From: Flavitalea plasmicola
Lineage (GTDB): Bacteria; Bacteroidota; Bacteroidia; Chitinophagales; Chitinophagaceae
Length of the DNA: 64,000 bases
Assembly (NCBI RefSeq): GCF_030546645.1
Contig: NZ_JAUOTO010000002.1
Coordinates: forward strand, 434,001 to 498,000
Reading direction: 5' to 3'
Positions 25,852 to 34,276 of the stretch are shown here, piece after piece. The first letter of the stretch is position 1. The number at the start of each line of letters is the position of its first letter. The notes below the pieces were generated by a model, which worked only from the letters and a program-made list of their open reading frames with translations, was not told where the DNA came from and made no database searches. Made by a program: the position numbers and the translations under genes.

Positions 25852-25885
25852 CGAAAATACTAAATATTTTAGTATCCTGGTCAAA
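25852..25885 (-). promoter_or_regulatory. Promoter of imuA-imuB-dnaE2
   Basis: Minus strand: TTTG at 25885-25882 as -33 and TATTTTCG at 25859-25852 as a one-mismatch -7 (TAnnTTTG), 22 bases apart. The perfect inverted repeat 25857-25875 fills the spacer. The gap to the ATG at 25816 is 35 bases. Confidence 0.45.
25857..25875. promoter_or_regulatory. Candidate damage-response operator, perfect 8+8 inverted repeat
   Basis: ATACTAAATATTTTAGTAT has perfect 8-base arms around TAT. It lies between the candidate -33 and -7 of the imu cassette, where a LexA-like repressor would block transcription. A second inverted repeat, GTGAAA-GTGT-TTTCAC, lies just downstream at 25834-25849. Which protein binds is unknown; no lexA gene is in the window. 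Confidence 0.6.
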
Positions 25886-26320
25886 AATGTTATACCTTTC
25901 GTCTTTTCGTACCAGCACCCAGGAAAGGTCACAAAAGCAAATAGCAAAAAACAAAGGGAGCGGAAACTGCCTTAAATTCTCCTGCACCAAAGATCACACA
26001 AAAAAGGCGGGCACTAGCAGGCCGCCTCAATCGACGTTGATAGTTTTGCGGTCTTTTAAAAGCGCTATTCTAGCAGCGTCTTACTTACCCGGCAATTTTC
26101 CTGGTCAGCGTAACAGTTTTTATACTGTGTTGCGGTCGGTTAGTTTACTGTCCTTTGAACAGCTATATCTATCTTCCTGACTGACCGATCTCCTCCGGGG
26201 AACGTTGAAACAAAGATAGCTCCTCTTTTATACTGAAAAGAATGACGGTTCTCACGGGGGAAATTGATTGTCGTCACCGTTGCTCAGGCACCCGGTGATT
26301 ACCTTTATAAGAAATTTTCC
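25876..26320. other. Non-coding gap between imuA and the baeRF3 gene
   Basis: About 440 bases without a credible gene on either strand. It holds TAGTTTTG at 26041-26048 (plus) and TATCTTTG at 26218-26211 (minus), both exact TAnnTTTG matches, and TACCTTTA ending 14 bases before the start codon at 26321, a one-mismatch element that may drive that gene. I see no tRNA, terminator or repeat here. A small RNA cannot be excluded. Confidence 0.5.
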
Positions 26321-27481
26321 ATGGTAAAAATAATTTCTTCCGCATCCAGTCGCGATCTGAACGAAGAGGGATTGGTGAGGTCATTGCAGAAAGAAAAAGG
26401 GAAAATATGCATTTCCATCATCGTCCCCACGCATAAACTTTCTCCGGAAAGAAGGATCGATCATTTAGTGCTTGACAAGGCGATCCGGGAGGCCAAAAAA
26501 TATCTGGCGCAAAATTACAGGGAGGAAGAGATCAGGCTCCTGCAAGCATCCATCGATGATTTGTACGCGAGGATCGACTTCGTCCATAATGCAGCTGGGA
26601 TTGGGCTGTTTGTTTCCGCGAACATACAGGAGTTGGTCCCATTCTTTTTCCCTGTGAAGGAGAAAGTGATCATCGGCCGTTCGTTCGAGATCAGGGATCT
26701 GCTGTACCAGGCGTATTACTCCCACCCCTATTACACCTTACTATTAAGCGAGAAAGAAGCGAGGCTTTTCGAGGGCAGGCTAAACACGCTCCTTGAAATA
26801 AAAGACAACAACTTCCCCAAAAAATATGTGGACGATTATGTCTATACCCGCCCTTCCCGCGGCTCGTCCTTTGTCGGCAATGCCTTTGTGAAAGAATATG
26901 AAAAAGATAAATCCCAACTGGAAGAGATACGCTATCAACGTTTCTGCGGGCTGGTGGAAGACGGATTGAAAGCCTATCTTACCAACAATCATATCCTCCT
27001 GATCATAGCCGGAGCGAAAAAAGACCTGTCCTATTTTGGAAAGGTTACTCATCACAATAAGCATATCATAGGGGAAGTGGCCGGCAATTACTCCTACACT
27101 ACGTTAACGGAACTGGGAGTGCTGGCCTGGGACGTCCTCAGGTCACACCTGGACAAGGAGAAACAACAGCTGATCGGGGAGTTTGGTGAAAAGATCGGCG
27201 AGGGGCGCGGCATCACCGGCATTCACGAGATATGGAAGGCGGCCAAAGAAGGAAGAGGGCTAAAGCTCCTCATAGAAAAGGACCATTCGCTGCCTGGCTT
27301 TCTACCCAGAGGGAATGAGTATGATCTGCGGCTGCAACCGCCCAAAAAGCCTCACCAGGTGCTTGCTGACGCCGTCGACGACCTTATGGAAGTACTGTTG
27401 GAAAAGAATGGCAGCGTGATACTGCTGGAAAATGATTCGTTGAAGGAACGTCAGGGCATGGCCCTGATCACCAGGTATTAG
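26321..27481 (+). CDS. baeRF3-type archaeo-eukaryotic release factor-like protein
   Basis: 386 residues from Met 26321; upstream codons of the open frame show no family resemblance. The sequence matches the bacterial eRF1-like baeRF3 group: an N-terminal domain with ICISIIVPTHK, a central RNase-H-like domain (YYTLLLSEKEARLFEG) and an L7Ae-like C-terminal domain (ADAVDDLMEVLLEKNGSVILLENDSLKERQGMALITRY). Members are thought to act on stalled or hibernating ribosomes; the exact role is unproven. First gene of a plus-strand pair with the hydrolase 25 bases on, in a cluster rich in stress proteins. Confidence 0.82.
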   Translation: MVKIISSASSRDLNEEGLVRSLQKEKGKICISIIVPTHKLSPERRIDHLVLDKAIREAKKYLAQNYREEEIRLLQASIDDLYARIDFVHNAAGIGLFVSANIQELVPFFFPVKEKVIIGRSFEIRDLLYQAYYSHPYYTLLLSEKEARLFEGRLNTLLEIKDNNFPKKYVDDYVYTRPSRGSSFVGNAFVKEYEKDKSQLEEIRYQRFCGLVEDGLKAYLTNNHILLIIAGAKKDLSYFGKVTHHNKHIIGEVAGNYSYTTLTELGVLAWDVLRSHLDKEKQQLIGEFGEKIGEGRGITGIHEIWKAAKEGRGLKLLIEKDHSLPGFLPRGNEYDLRLQPPKKPHQVLADAVDDLMEVLLEKNGSVILLENDSLKERQGMALITRY

Positions 27482-27506
27482 TTCATTGCAAGTAAAACTT
27501 TCAGCT

Positions 27507-28160
27507 ATGAATTTCCGATTTAATAATGAAGTGTCGATCGCGGTGGAAGAAGTCGCCTTGCAAGGAGATTTGATCATCCCCCGGGAGGCAAAGGCAATCA
27601 TCATCTTTTCCCATGGCAGCGGCAGCAGCCGCCTGAGTCCCCGGAATAGGATGGTAGCGCAGCAATTACAGGAAAAGGGGTTTGGAACGCTTTTGCTTGA
27701 CCTGCTCACCCCGGTGGAAGACGAACAATACGCCAACCGGTTTGACATCCATCTCCTCACCAGGCGTTTAACCGGGGCTACCCGCTGGATGAGCGCTTTC
27801 GCGGAGGCACGCAACTGTTCCATCGGGTATTTTGGCGCCAGCACAGGGGCGGCCTCAGCACTTAGCGCTGCAGCCGGGCTCCGGGAAGTAAATGCCATCG
27901 TATCCCGCGGCGGAAGACCGGATCTGGCCATGGACGCACTGGAAAAAGTGACGGCGCCCACTTTACTGATCGTCGGCGGCCTTGATCACGAAGTGCTGGA
28001 GCTGAATACGCAGGCATATAACCGGCTTACCTGTGAGAAGAAACTAGAAATCATACCAGGGGCGTCCCATTTATTCGAAGAGTATGGCACGCTGGATACA
28101 GTCGCTGAAATGGCCGGCAGGTGGTTCAGCAGGCATTTGTTGGCCGAAGCATACCCCTAG
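27507..28160 (+). CDS. Dienelactone hydrolase-like alpha/beta hydrolase
   Basis: 217 residues from Met 27507 (MNFRFNNEVSI); an in-frame Met at 27486 would add seven residues. Alpha/beta hydrolase motifs: oxyanion-hole FSHGSGSS, nucleophile in GYFGASTGAAS (Ser of GASTG), late acid in LIVGGLDHEV, and His in IPGASHLFEE. This subfamily is often fused or adjacent to a phosphoribosyltransferase; here the phosphoribosyltransferase gene converges with it, the stop codons directly abutting. Substrate unknown. Confidence 0.85.
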   Translation: MNFRFNNEVSIAVEEVALQGDLIIPREAKAIIIFSHGSGSSRLSPRNRMVAQQLQEKGFGTLLLDLLTPVEDEQYANRFDIHLLTRRLTGATRWMSAFAEARNCSIGYFGASTGAASALSAAAGLREVNAIVSRGGRPDLAMDALEKVTAPTLLIVGGLDHEVLELNTQAYNRLTCEKKLEIIPGASHLFEEYGTLDTVAEMAGRWFSRHLLAEAYP

Positions 28161-28796
28161 CTATCCTGCCTTTTTTATATCCCTCTTCCATTTATCCAAG
28201 TAATACATTACTTCTTCATCACTCACCTGTTCGAAATTCTCGTAAAATGCGCCCACTCCGTAAAACTCTTCCGGTATAAGCACGGTTATCAATTCATCTA
28301 CCGCCCTGGACAATTTCCGAACAGCGCTTTGGGACGCCACCGGAACTGCTATGACAATTTTTGCCGGATTATCTTTGCGCAGCATGCTGATGGTGCCCAT
28401 CAATGTGTTCCCGGTGGCGATGCCATCGTCGATAACAATCACTGTTTTGTCCGTGAGCACTTCCGGCTCTTTATTCCCCATGAATTTCCGGTACATTTCC
28501 TTCAGCCTTTCCCTTATTGTTTTAATCTCCCGGTCAATATAGAACTGCGATACGCCGGGATAGGGAATGACAAAGGAGTCGGTGAGGCTGACTGCGCCGA
28601 TGGCGAATTCCCTGTTGGTAGGGTGACCGATCTTTTTTGTGAGCACCAGGTCCAGAGGCATACCCAGCTCTTTGGCAACGGCATAGGCAATCGGTACGCC
28701 GCCTCTGGGAACGGCGAGTATTACCCCCTCCTTATCCTGGTACTTTCTCAGTTTTTCAGCCAGCAGCTTCCCGGCTTGTATCCTATCTGTAAACAT
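28161..28796 (-). CDS. Phosphoribosyltransferase of the stress-associated type
   Basis: 211 residues, single PRTase type I domain: LAVPRGGVPIAYAVAKELGMPLDLVLTKKIGHPTNREFAIGAVS, and the PRPP-binding loop VIVIDDGIATGNTL. Its relatives occur with alpha/beta hydrolases or erythromycin esterases in dormancy-linked genes of other bacteria; the true base substrate is not known. It converges with the hydrolase gene with no gap. Upstream is a lipoprotein gene in the same direction, 40 bases away. Confidence 0.9.
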   Translation of the reverse strand: MFTDRIQAGKLLAEKLRKYQDKEGVILAVPRGGVPIAYAVAKELGMPLDLVLTKKIGHPTNREFAIGAVSLTDSFVIPYPGVSQFYIDREIKTIRERLKEMYRKFMGNKEPEVLTDKTVIVIDDGIATGNTLMGTISMLRKDNPAKIVIAVPVASQSAVRKLSRAVDELITVLIPEEFYGVGAFYENFEQVSDEEVMYYLDKWKRDIKKAG

Positions 28797-28836
28797 GGCG
28801 ATATATTTATTTTCATTAGAAATACATGTGACATTA

Positions 28837-29484
28837 TCAGGGAGCGATGACCCTCTTATCGATCATATCATCAATAATATTCTTTGCATAGCGCCTTGCC
28901 ATTTCGGGGGTAGGATTCCTGCTAAAAGCTTTCGATTGTCCGGACCATAAGAGCTCTCCCGTAGCCAGCAAATAAAGATTGCTTTCCAACAGCACTTCAA
29001 CATCCGTAGTGTAATAACCGGGTTCGCTATAGTAGCCCCAAACCCTGCGATAATACCCATAAAACCCGCGATAGAATCCCACAGGAGCATAATAGAAGCT
29101 GCCAGGCACCCACCGGTCGTGTTCATTAATATTCAGGACGCGGACGGTGAGCGCCCCATCAAACGCCTTGTCCAGCAACATCCCGCGCATGGCTGCGGAA
29201 TCGTTCATTTTCGCAAAATCGGGACCGAATTCGTCCAGGCTTGTTGCGGCAGCAAAGCCGCGGTCCTGCAATTCGCCCTTTATGTTATCCTCTGCCAGCT
29301 TTCGCTTTTCCAGATCCTTGCCAATGGCTGTTACCAGTATTTTCGAGAATCGTACGGGCTGAACGTTCCTATCGCTCCAGGATGCCGTCAATTTGACGGA
29401 GGGGCTGCAGGAAATGAACAGCTGCAGCGAAAAGATCAATACCAGCGACTGGACCGCGAGCATCATTTTAATATTCTTTTTCAT
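28837..29484 (-). CDS. DUF4136-like lipoprotein
   Basis: 215 residues. The signal sequence ends in a lipobox (LQLFISC, Cys about 26), so the mature protein is probably lipidated. The body (VKLTASWSDRNVQPVRFSKILVTAIGKDLEKRKLAEDNIKGELQDRGF ... SNLYLLATGELLWSGQSKAFS) resembles DUF4136-type envelope lipoproteins. A Tyr/Gly-rich stretch (FYGYYRRVWGYYSEPGYY) stands out. Function unknown; possible role in envelope stress by neighbours. Confidence 0.75.
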   Translation of the reverse strand: MKKNIKMMLAVQSLVLIFSLQLFISCSPSVKLTASWSDRNVQPVRFSKILVTAIGKDLEKRKLAEDNIKGELQDRGFAAATSLDEFGPDFAKMNDSAAMRGMLLDKAFDGALTVRVLNINEHDRWVPGSFYYAPVGFYRGFYGYYRRVWGYYSEPGYYTTDVEVLLESNLYLLATGELLWSGQSKAFSRNPTPEMARRYAKNIIDDMIDKRVIAP

Positions 29485-29530
29485 GACTTATTGATTTATG
29501 TTATCCAGGATGTCCCGTCAACGGCTTATG

Positions 29531-30292
29531 TCAGGATGCGATCCATCCTCCGTCCACCGGCAGGGCATGCCCGGTGACAAAAGACGCCGCATCGGAGCAG
29601 AGCCAAACCACTGCTTCTGCCACTTCACCGGGTTCGCCGAAGCGACCTACGGGCTCCATGTTGGCGAATTGTTGTTCCACTGCTTTGTCTTTTCCCGTGA
29701 TCCTGTCAATCATCGCGGTCCTGATGACACCCGGGCACACGGCATTGATACGTACCCCCGACTTTGCATTTTCCAATGCTGCTGTCCTGGTAAGGCCTAC
29801 TACTGCATGCTTGCTGGCCACATAAGCCGGAAGTCCCGGAAAACCTATGAGGCCGGCAACAGACGCGCAATTCACAATGGCACCTTTTCCCTGCCGGAGC
29901 ATATGGGGCAATTCGTGTTTCATGCACAACCAGATGCCCGTGAGGTTGACGGCAAGCGTTCTTTCCCAGTTGTCCTGCGTGCATTCGTGCGTAGGAGCCG
30001 ATACGCCTTCGATGCCTGCGTTGTTAAACGCAAAATCCAGCCGGCCATATGCAGAAAAGGTCTTATCGATCATGGCCGTTATGTCGCCGGCTGCTGAAAC
30101 ATCACATTTCACAAACAGCGCTTCCCCTCCTGCAGCCTCGATCTGCTTAAGCGTCGCCTGCTCTTTATCTTCTACCAGGTCGGCGATGACCACCTTTGCG
30201 CCACTGACGGCGAAGGCCAGGGCAGCCGCCTGACCGATGCCGAAACTGCCGCCTGTTACTATGGCAACCTTGTTCTCAAAGATCTTTTCCAT
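29531..30292 (-). CDS. Short-chain dehydrogenase/reductase (classical SDR)
   Basis: 253 residues, typical classical SDR length: NAD(P)-binding TGGSFGIG near the N-terminus, VIADLVED, NNAGIEG, catalytic Ser in VNCASVAGLIGF, YVASK with Tyr and Lys, and NAVCPGVIRT. An Asp after the second beta strand suggests NAD(H) rather than NADP(H), an inference from known members. Substrate unknown. Follows the nitroreductase gene by 10 bases, so the two are co-transcribed. Confidence 0.92.
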   Translation of the reverse strand: MEKIFENKVAIVTGGSFGIGQAAALAFAVSGAKVVIADLVEDKEQATLKQIEAAGGEALFVKCDVSAAGDITAMIDKTFSAYGRLDFAFNNAGIEGVSAPTHECTQDNWERTLAVNLTGIWLCMKHELPHMLRQGKGAIVNCASVAGLIGFPGLPAYVASKHAVVGLTRTAALENAKSGVRINAVCPGVIRTAMIDRITGKDKAVEQQFANMEPVGRFGEPGEVAEAVVWLCSDAASFVTGHALPVDGGWIAS

Positions 30293-30302
30293 ATACCCTT
30301 AT

Positions 30303-30944
30303 TTAATCGATGAATAATACATTATCCCTGGCCCTTTCGTGCGCCTTTGGCGATTCGTCCCCGTAGCCCAGGATGATAGCCAGGTGTACCTCTTCGGAAT
30401 CCGGAACATGCAGCCTGGAATAAATCTTTGTCTTTACTACAAATTTCCCGAAACCCACCGGGCAGCTGTCCAGTCCAACCGACCTCGCCGCCAGCATGAT
30501 ATTCTGGGCGCACATTCCTATGTCCAGGGGGGCCCATTCATTATCCCGGGAGGCCGTGAGAAAAATGACCACCGGAGCTTCGTAAAAAACCGGGTCTTTC
30601 AAAGCGTGAAGATTGATCCCATGGACAAAATGCAACAGCCCTGCCGCAGCCTTTATCACCTGCTTTATGCCGGATATGCCTGAACTCAGCGCTCCCTTCA
30701 TCGCAATGGCGGCTATTTCCCTGGAAAAAGCCTGTATTGTGTCTTTGCCCGTGAGGACATAAAAGTGCCAGGGTTGTTTATTCATTGCTGATGGAGCCAT
30801 CCGTCCCGCATCCAGGACCTGCTCTATCAATTTCCTGTCTACAGGTGTATTCTTGTATTTTCTGACGGCACGACGTTCATAAATGGCCTTTCCCGTTTCT
30901 GTCGTTCTCACGGTCCTGGCGGCAATGCTGGTTTCCATGATCAA
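30303..30944 (-). CDS. Nitroreductase-family FMN oxidoreductase
   Basis: 213 residues with nitroreductase features: YERRAVRKYKNTPVD at the FMN-binding N-terminus, LDAGRMAPSAMNKQPWHFYVL, and GLDSCPVGFGKFV near the C-terminus, plus HLAIILGYGDESP. FMN-dependent reduction of nitro compounds or quinones is likely. A start at 30938 (second Met) is also possible. Upstream partner of the SDR gene. Members of this family occur in dormancy regulons of other bacteria, which fits the cluster. Confidence 0.9.
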   Translation of the reverse strand: MIMETSIAARTVRTTETGKAIYERRAVRKYKNTPVDRKLIEQVLDAGRMAPSAMNKQPWHFYVLTGKDTIQAFSREIAAIAMKGALSSGISGIKQVIKAAAGLLHFVHGINLHALKDPVFYEAPVVIFLTASRDNEWAPLDIGMCAQNIMLAARSVGLDSCPVGFGKFVVKTKIYSRLHVPDSEEVHLAIILGYGDESPKAHERARDNVLFID

Positions 30945-31158
30945 ATGATTTTAAATAGATGAATATGTGGAAGATAGGCTGCGAAATGGACGGGATTTTC
31001 GTCCAGGTTCTGGCTGTCAGTGGCCAAGAGTATCTTTTCCATAAGAATTTTTCATGAAGCTATTCCCTATTTCCTCTGCCGGCAATGATAGCCGTCAACC
31101 ACCGTGCTGATTAGAATCAAGCAGGAAGCAATCTTTATCATTCTTTTCGGAACCAAGG

Positions 31159-31467
31159 ATGGGTAACTTGAAGAAAACAATTTGTATGGGACCTCCCAAA
31201 ACACCCTGGTCGAATGCACTTTTTGGAATCTTCCTGCAGGATATCTGTGCTATAAGACATAAACATCCCCGAACCTTCGGGGGTAAGTACTATAGATTTG
31301 ATTATGCCGTGATGGAGGGCGGCGGGTACTGCCTGTCCATCGAGCCGGATGACCTATCCAAAACAGTGAAAAGGGAAATTACACAAGCTTTTGACAAGCG
31401 GCTGAATCAAGGTACTTCATCTGTTGCAGGCGCAGGGATGAATGGAGGTCTTGGGGCCCGTGTTTAA
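31159..31467 (+). CDS. Small hypothetical protein
   Basis: 102 residues, not recognised. The C-terminal half (YYRFDYAVMEGGGYCLSIEPDDLSKTVKREITQAFDKRL) reads like a compact soluble domain with alternating strand and helix. It ends 13 bases before the universal stress protein start, so co-transcription is plausible. No clear promoter or Shine-Dalgarno is seen. The last dozen codons (Gly/Ala-rich) may be non-native. Codon use resembles its neighbours; I regard it as probable but unproven. Confidence 0.45.
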   Translation: MGNLKKTICMGPPKTPWSNALFGIFLQDICAIRHKHPRTFGGKYYRFDYAVMEGGGYCLSIEPDDLSKTVKREITQAFDKRLNQGTSSVAGAGMNGGLGARV

Positions 31468-31480
31468 AAACACTTTTCAT

Positions 31481-32332
31481 ATGAAGACATTTCTGATAGC
31501 AACCGATTTTTCACCCGCCTCCAGGAATGCCATGCAATACGGCATAGAACTCGCGAGGGCATTCAATGGCAGAGTGGTCCTGACGAGTGCGTACGAGCAG
31601 GTGCCTGTTACCGTTGCAGAGCCTCTGGTCCTGGTTGCGCCAGACATGGGTGCGATCGTAACGCAGAAGCTGGAAGCGGAGGCGGACCATCTGAATATCG
31701 AAAAGGCCACACCTGTTGAAATACTTGCAAAGGAAGGGCAGGCCTCCCATGCGATCCTTAAAGCGGCGGCAGAAGTGCATGCGGACCTTATTATTGCAGG
31801 AATGAAGGGAAGCGGGAAAGCGACCCGGAAGCTACTTGGCAGTACTGTCACTTCGCTGGCAAGAAAGAGCAGCGTACCATTAGCGGTCATACCGGAGGAA
31901 GCCTCTTACAAAAGTCCGGGAACCATAGCGCTGGCCAATGATATTTCCATGCAAGCGGACACGCATTTATTAGACACCCTTCGTAGCCTGGTGGAAAAGT
32001 TCCAGTCGAAACTATACATCATAAGGGTAATTACCAAGCAATCCGACGAAGTGGTGGAAGTGCTGAACCGGCCTTCCAATCTGAGCAAGATGGTGGGGAA
32101 ACTGGAGCCTCTGTATGAATATCCGCTGGACAAGAATATCACCAGGGCCCTGAATGATTTTATCTCAACGCATCATGTCGATATGCTGGCCATGATCCCA
32201 CATAAGGAGGTCCTGCCAGAAAGGTGGTTCCTCCGGAGCAATACCAGGGAAATGCTTTTTAAAACGACTATTCCACTGCTGATCCTGCCGGAAGCGCCTC
32301 ATAAGCAACATACACATTCCATTATTTTCTAA
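31481..32332 (+). CDS. Tandem universal stress protein
   Basis: 283 residues from Met 31481 (MKTFLIATDFSPASRN); the open frame begins further upstream but the UspA fold starts here. First UspA domain (1-140) carries the ATP-binding signature GMKGSGKATRKLLGSTV (G2xG9xGS pattern). Second domain about 145-283 (TIALANDISM ... MLAMIPHKEVLPERWFLRSNTREMLFKTTIPLLILP). Probably an ATP-binding stress/persistence factor. Followed 12 bases later by the PEBP gene. Confidence 0.92.
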   Translation: MKTFLIATDFSPASRNAMQYGIELARAFNGRVVLTSAYEQVPVTVAEPLVLVAPDMGAIVTQKLEAEADHLNIEKATPVEILAKEGQASHAILKAAAEVHADLIIAGMKGSGKATRKLLGSTVTSLARKSSVPLAVIPEEASYKSPGTIALANDISMQADTHLLDTLRSLVEKFQSKLYIIRVITKQSDEVVEVLNRPSNLSKMVGKLEPLYEYPLDKNITRALNDFISTHHVDMLAMIPHKEVLPERWFLRSNTREMLFKTTIPLLILPEAPHKQHTHSIIF

Positions 32333-32344
32333 AAATCAACGGGT

Positions 32345-32818
32345 ATGAAAGCAGCTGTATCAAATCAAACGGAAGTATCCTATTACACGATGAAAATAAG
32401 CAGCGAGGCGGTGGACGAAAAAGGATTTATTCTGCCGCAGTATACTTGTTCCGGGGCGAATATAAGCCCTCCCCTGGATATAGCCGGCATCCCGGAAGGA
32501 ACCAGGAGCCTGGCGATCATTGTCGATGATCCGGATGCTCCGGGCGGCGATTGGGTCCATTGGGTGGCCTGGAATATTCCCGTTACCAGGCATATTAAAG
32601 AGGCCAGGCAGATGGAGGAGCAGGGTGTCAATGATTTCCGGCAAAACAGGTATGACGGTCCTTGTCCTCCCCATGGGATACATCACTATCACTTTAAGGT
32701 ATATTCATTGGATTGCCGGCTCAGCCTGACAGAAAAAACCACTAAGAAGGTCCTGGATCAGGCGATGCAGGGACATATCCTGGGGTTCGGCGAGCTGATC
32801 GCTTTGTACAGGAGATGA
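32345..32818 (+). CDS. YbhB/YbcL-family PEBP (Raf-kinase-inhibitor-like) protein
   Basis: 157 residues. PEBP core: FILPQYTCSGANISPPLDIAGIPEGTRSLAIIVDDPDAPGGDWVHWVAWNIP, and the second ligand motif GPCPPHGIHHYHFKVYSLD. Such bacterial proteins bind phosphate-bearing or phospholipid-like ligands; the biological role is uncertain. The first 15 residues may be non-native, as Met at 32390 fits the family start. Converges with the erythromycin esterase gene with 16 bases between stops. Confidence 0.92.
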   Translation: MKAAVSNQTEVSYYTMKISSEAVDEKGFILPQYTCSGANISPPLDIAGIPEGTRSLAIIVDDPDAPGGDWVHWVAWNIPVTRHIKEARQMEEQGVNDFRQNRYDGPCPPHGIHHYHFKVYSLDCRLSLTEKTTKKVLDQAMQGHILGFGELIALYRR

Positions 32819-32834
32819 GGATGGATGAACCTGC

Positions 32835-34169
32835 TCAAACGCCAAATGGAAAGGTTTCCGGCATTTGGTGACCATCAGGCTGGATGTGCAATGGATGCAA
32901 GGCTGTCGTCTCGTCAAAATAGATAAAAGCATCGTACCGTAGCGGAAGAACGCTGGGAACATAGTTCCCGTATTTTTCATATTGAGGATTGTATACTACT
33001 CCAATGGCGCGATGCCCTATATGATTTTCCATGAACACGTCGTGATGAAAATCATTCATTATTAATAATTTATTCTTTCTGCTGGCGGCGTGCAACAAAT
33101 ATTCCCACGTTTCCTTGGGGGCAGGGGGAACGTCCATTTTCTGCATTTCGGCCCCCCAGCCATGTCCGGCAATTACCGATCCCTTGTAGCAGCCGAACCC
33201 TACGAGCACTACCCTATCATCATGATATTTCATCCTGGCCAGCTCGCCTATGTTATACATGCCCTCGGCGCTCATATCGGTTGCCCGGGCATCGCCCACA
33301 TGCGTATTATGGGCCCAGACGATGGCCTTTGCGTCATCGCCGTGAAATTCCAGCAGGCGGTCCAGCGTCTGGGCCATATGTTCATCGCGGACGTTCCAGG
33401 AATGGGGGCCGCCATGGATCATTGCACGGTAATATTTTTCCGCATTTACCGTCACCAGCGCATTTTGTTCGACATTGAACACATTCTCATGGTCAGTATT
33501 ATACGAGGGAAGCCTCCTCTGGATCTCCTTCAGTAAACGTACCGCTTCATTTTCGCATAATTCCGGGACGAATTGGGTTGCTCTTGCATAGGACTGCCCG
33601 TCCTCGCGCCTGTAAGGTTCGAAGCATTTGAATGCCTCTTCCGCCACCTTCAGCGCCCGGGGATCTGTCCGTCCCAGGTATTGCATGATGCTCTCCATGC
33701 TTTCCCACAGGCTGTAGACGTCCAACCCGTAAAATCCTACTTTTTTGTTGAAAGCCAGGGTGCGGTTGTATTGCTGCAGCCAGTCTGCGAATGCGACGAT
33801 CTCCCAATTGGCCCACATCCAGGTGGGCCACCGATTGAAAGAATGAAGGACATTGTATGCTCCTTTACCCTCTTCAGTATGATTTTTAATGTATCTGTTC
33901 AGGTGGTAGCAATCGGGCCAATCCCCTTCGACTGCAATGAAGCTGAAGCCTTTTTCTTCGATCAGCCGCCTGGAAATATAGCTGCGCCAGTTGTAGTAGT
34001 CGTGGGTACCATGCGAAGCTTCCCCCAGCATTACAATCCTGGCTCCGCCTATCCGCTGAAACAAAGGGTCCAGGCTATTACGATCTGTCAGGGGATAAGC
34101 CCATTGTTTAATGGCGGCGGTCGCTTCCTCTTCATCTATTACAGATGGTTTGGTAAAGTAGCGGGACAT
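32835..34169 (-). CDS. Erythromycin esterase-family protein
   Basis: 444 residues, full family length. Conserved acidic and His sites: IVMLGEASHGTHDYYNWR, FIAVEGDWPDCYHLNRY, and VWAHNTHVGDARATDMS. Relatives include macrolide esterases, but many genomic copies occur with phosphoribosyltransferase and stress genes and are probably not resistance enzymes. A near-palindrome, ATGATTGATATCATCAT, lies at 34236-34252, about 67 bases upstream of the start. Confidence 0.9.
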   Translation of the reverse strand: MSRYFTKPSVIDEEEATAAIKQWAYPLTDRNSLDPLFQRIGGARIVMLGEASHGTHDYYNWRSYISRRLIEEKGFSFIAVEGDWPDCYHLNRYIKNHTEEGKGAYNVLHSFNRWPTWMWANWEIVAFADWLQQYNRTLAFNKKVGFYGLDVYSLWESMESIMQYLGRTDPRALKVAEEAFKCFEPYRREDGQSYARATQFVPELCENEAVRLLKEIQRRLPSYNTDHENVFNVEQNALVTVNAEKYYRAMIHGGPHSWNVRDEHMAQTLDRLLEFHGDDAKAIVWAHNTHVGDARATDMSAEGMYNIGELARMKYHDDRVVLVGFGCYKGSVIAGHGWGAEMQKMDVPPAPKETWEYLLHAASRKNKLLIMNDFHHDVFMENHIGHRAIGVVYNPQYEKYGNYVPSVLPLRYDAFIYFDETTALHPLHIQPDGHQMPETFPFGV

Positions 34170-34276
34170 GATAAAACGTTTCTTAAAGTAAGTCTATATT
34201 ACCAGTTAATTGGATGAGGGCTGTCAGGTGGCAGAATGATTGATATCATCATAAAGGTGAAGCGAGCTAATTATTC

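Noticed and set aside
28797-28836. TGTGACATTATCAG upstream of the phosphoribosyltransferase as a third Crp-type site
   Set aside because: The spacer is five bases rather than six and the right arm is imperfect, so it does not match the two accepted sites.
30987-31005. TGGACG/CGTCCA hairpin in the gap before the small gene at 31159
   Set aside because: Six-base stem with a 7-base loop and no T-run follows, so it is not a convincing terminator; no other role is evident.
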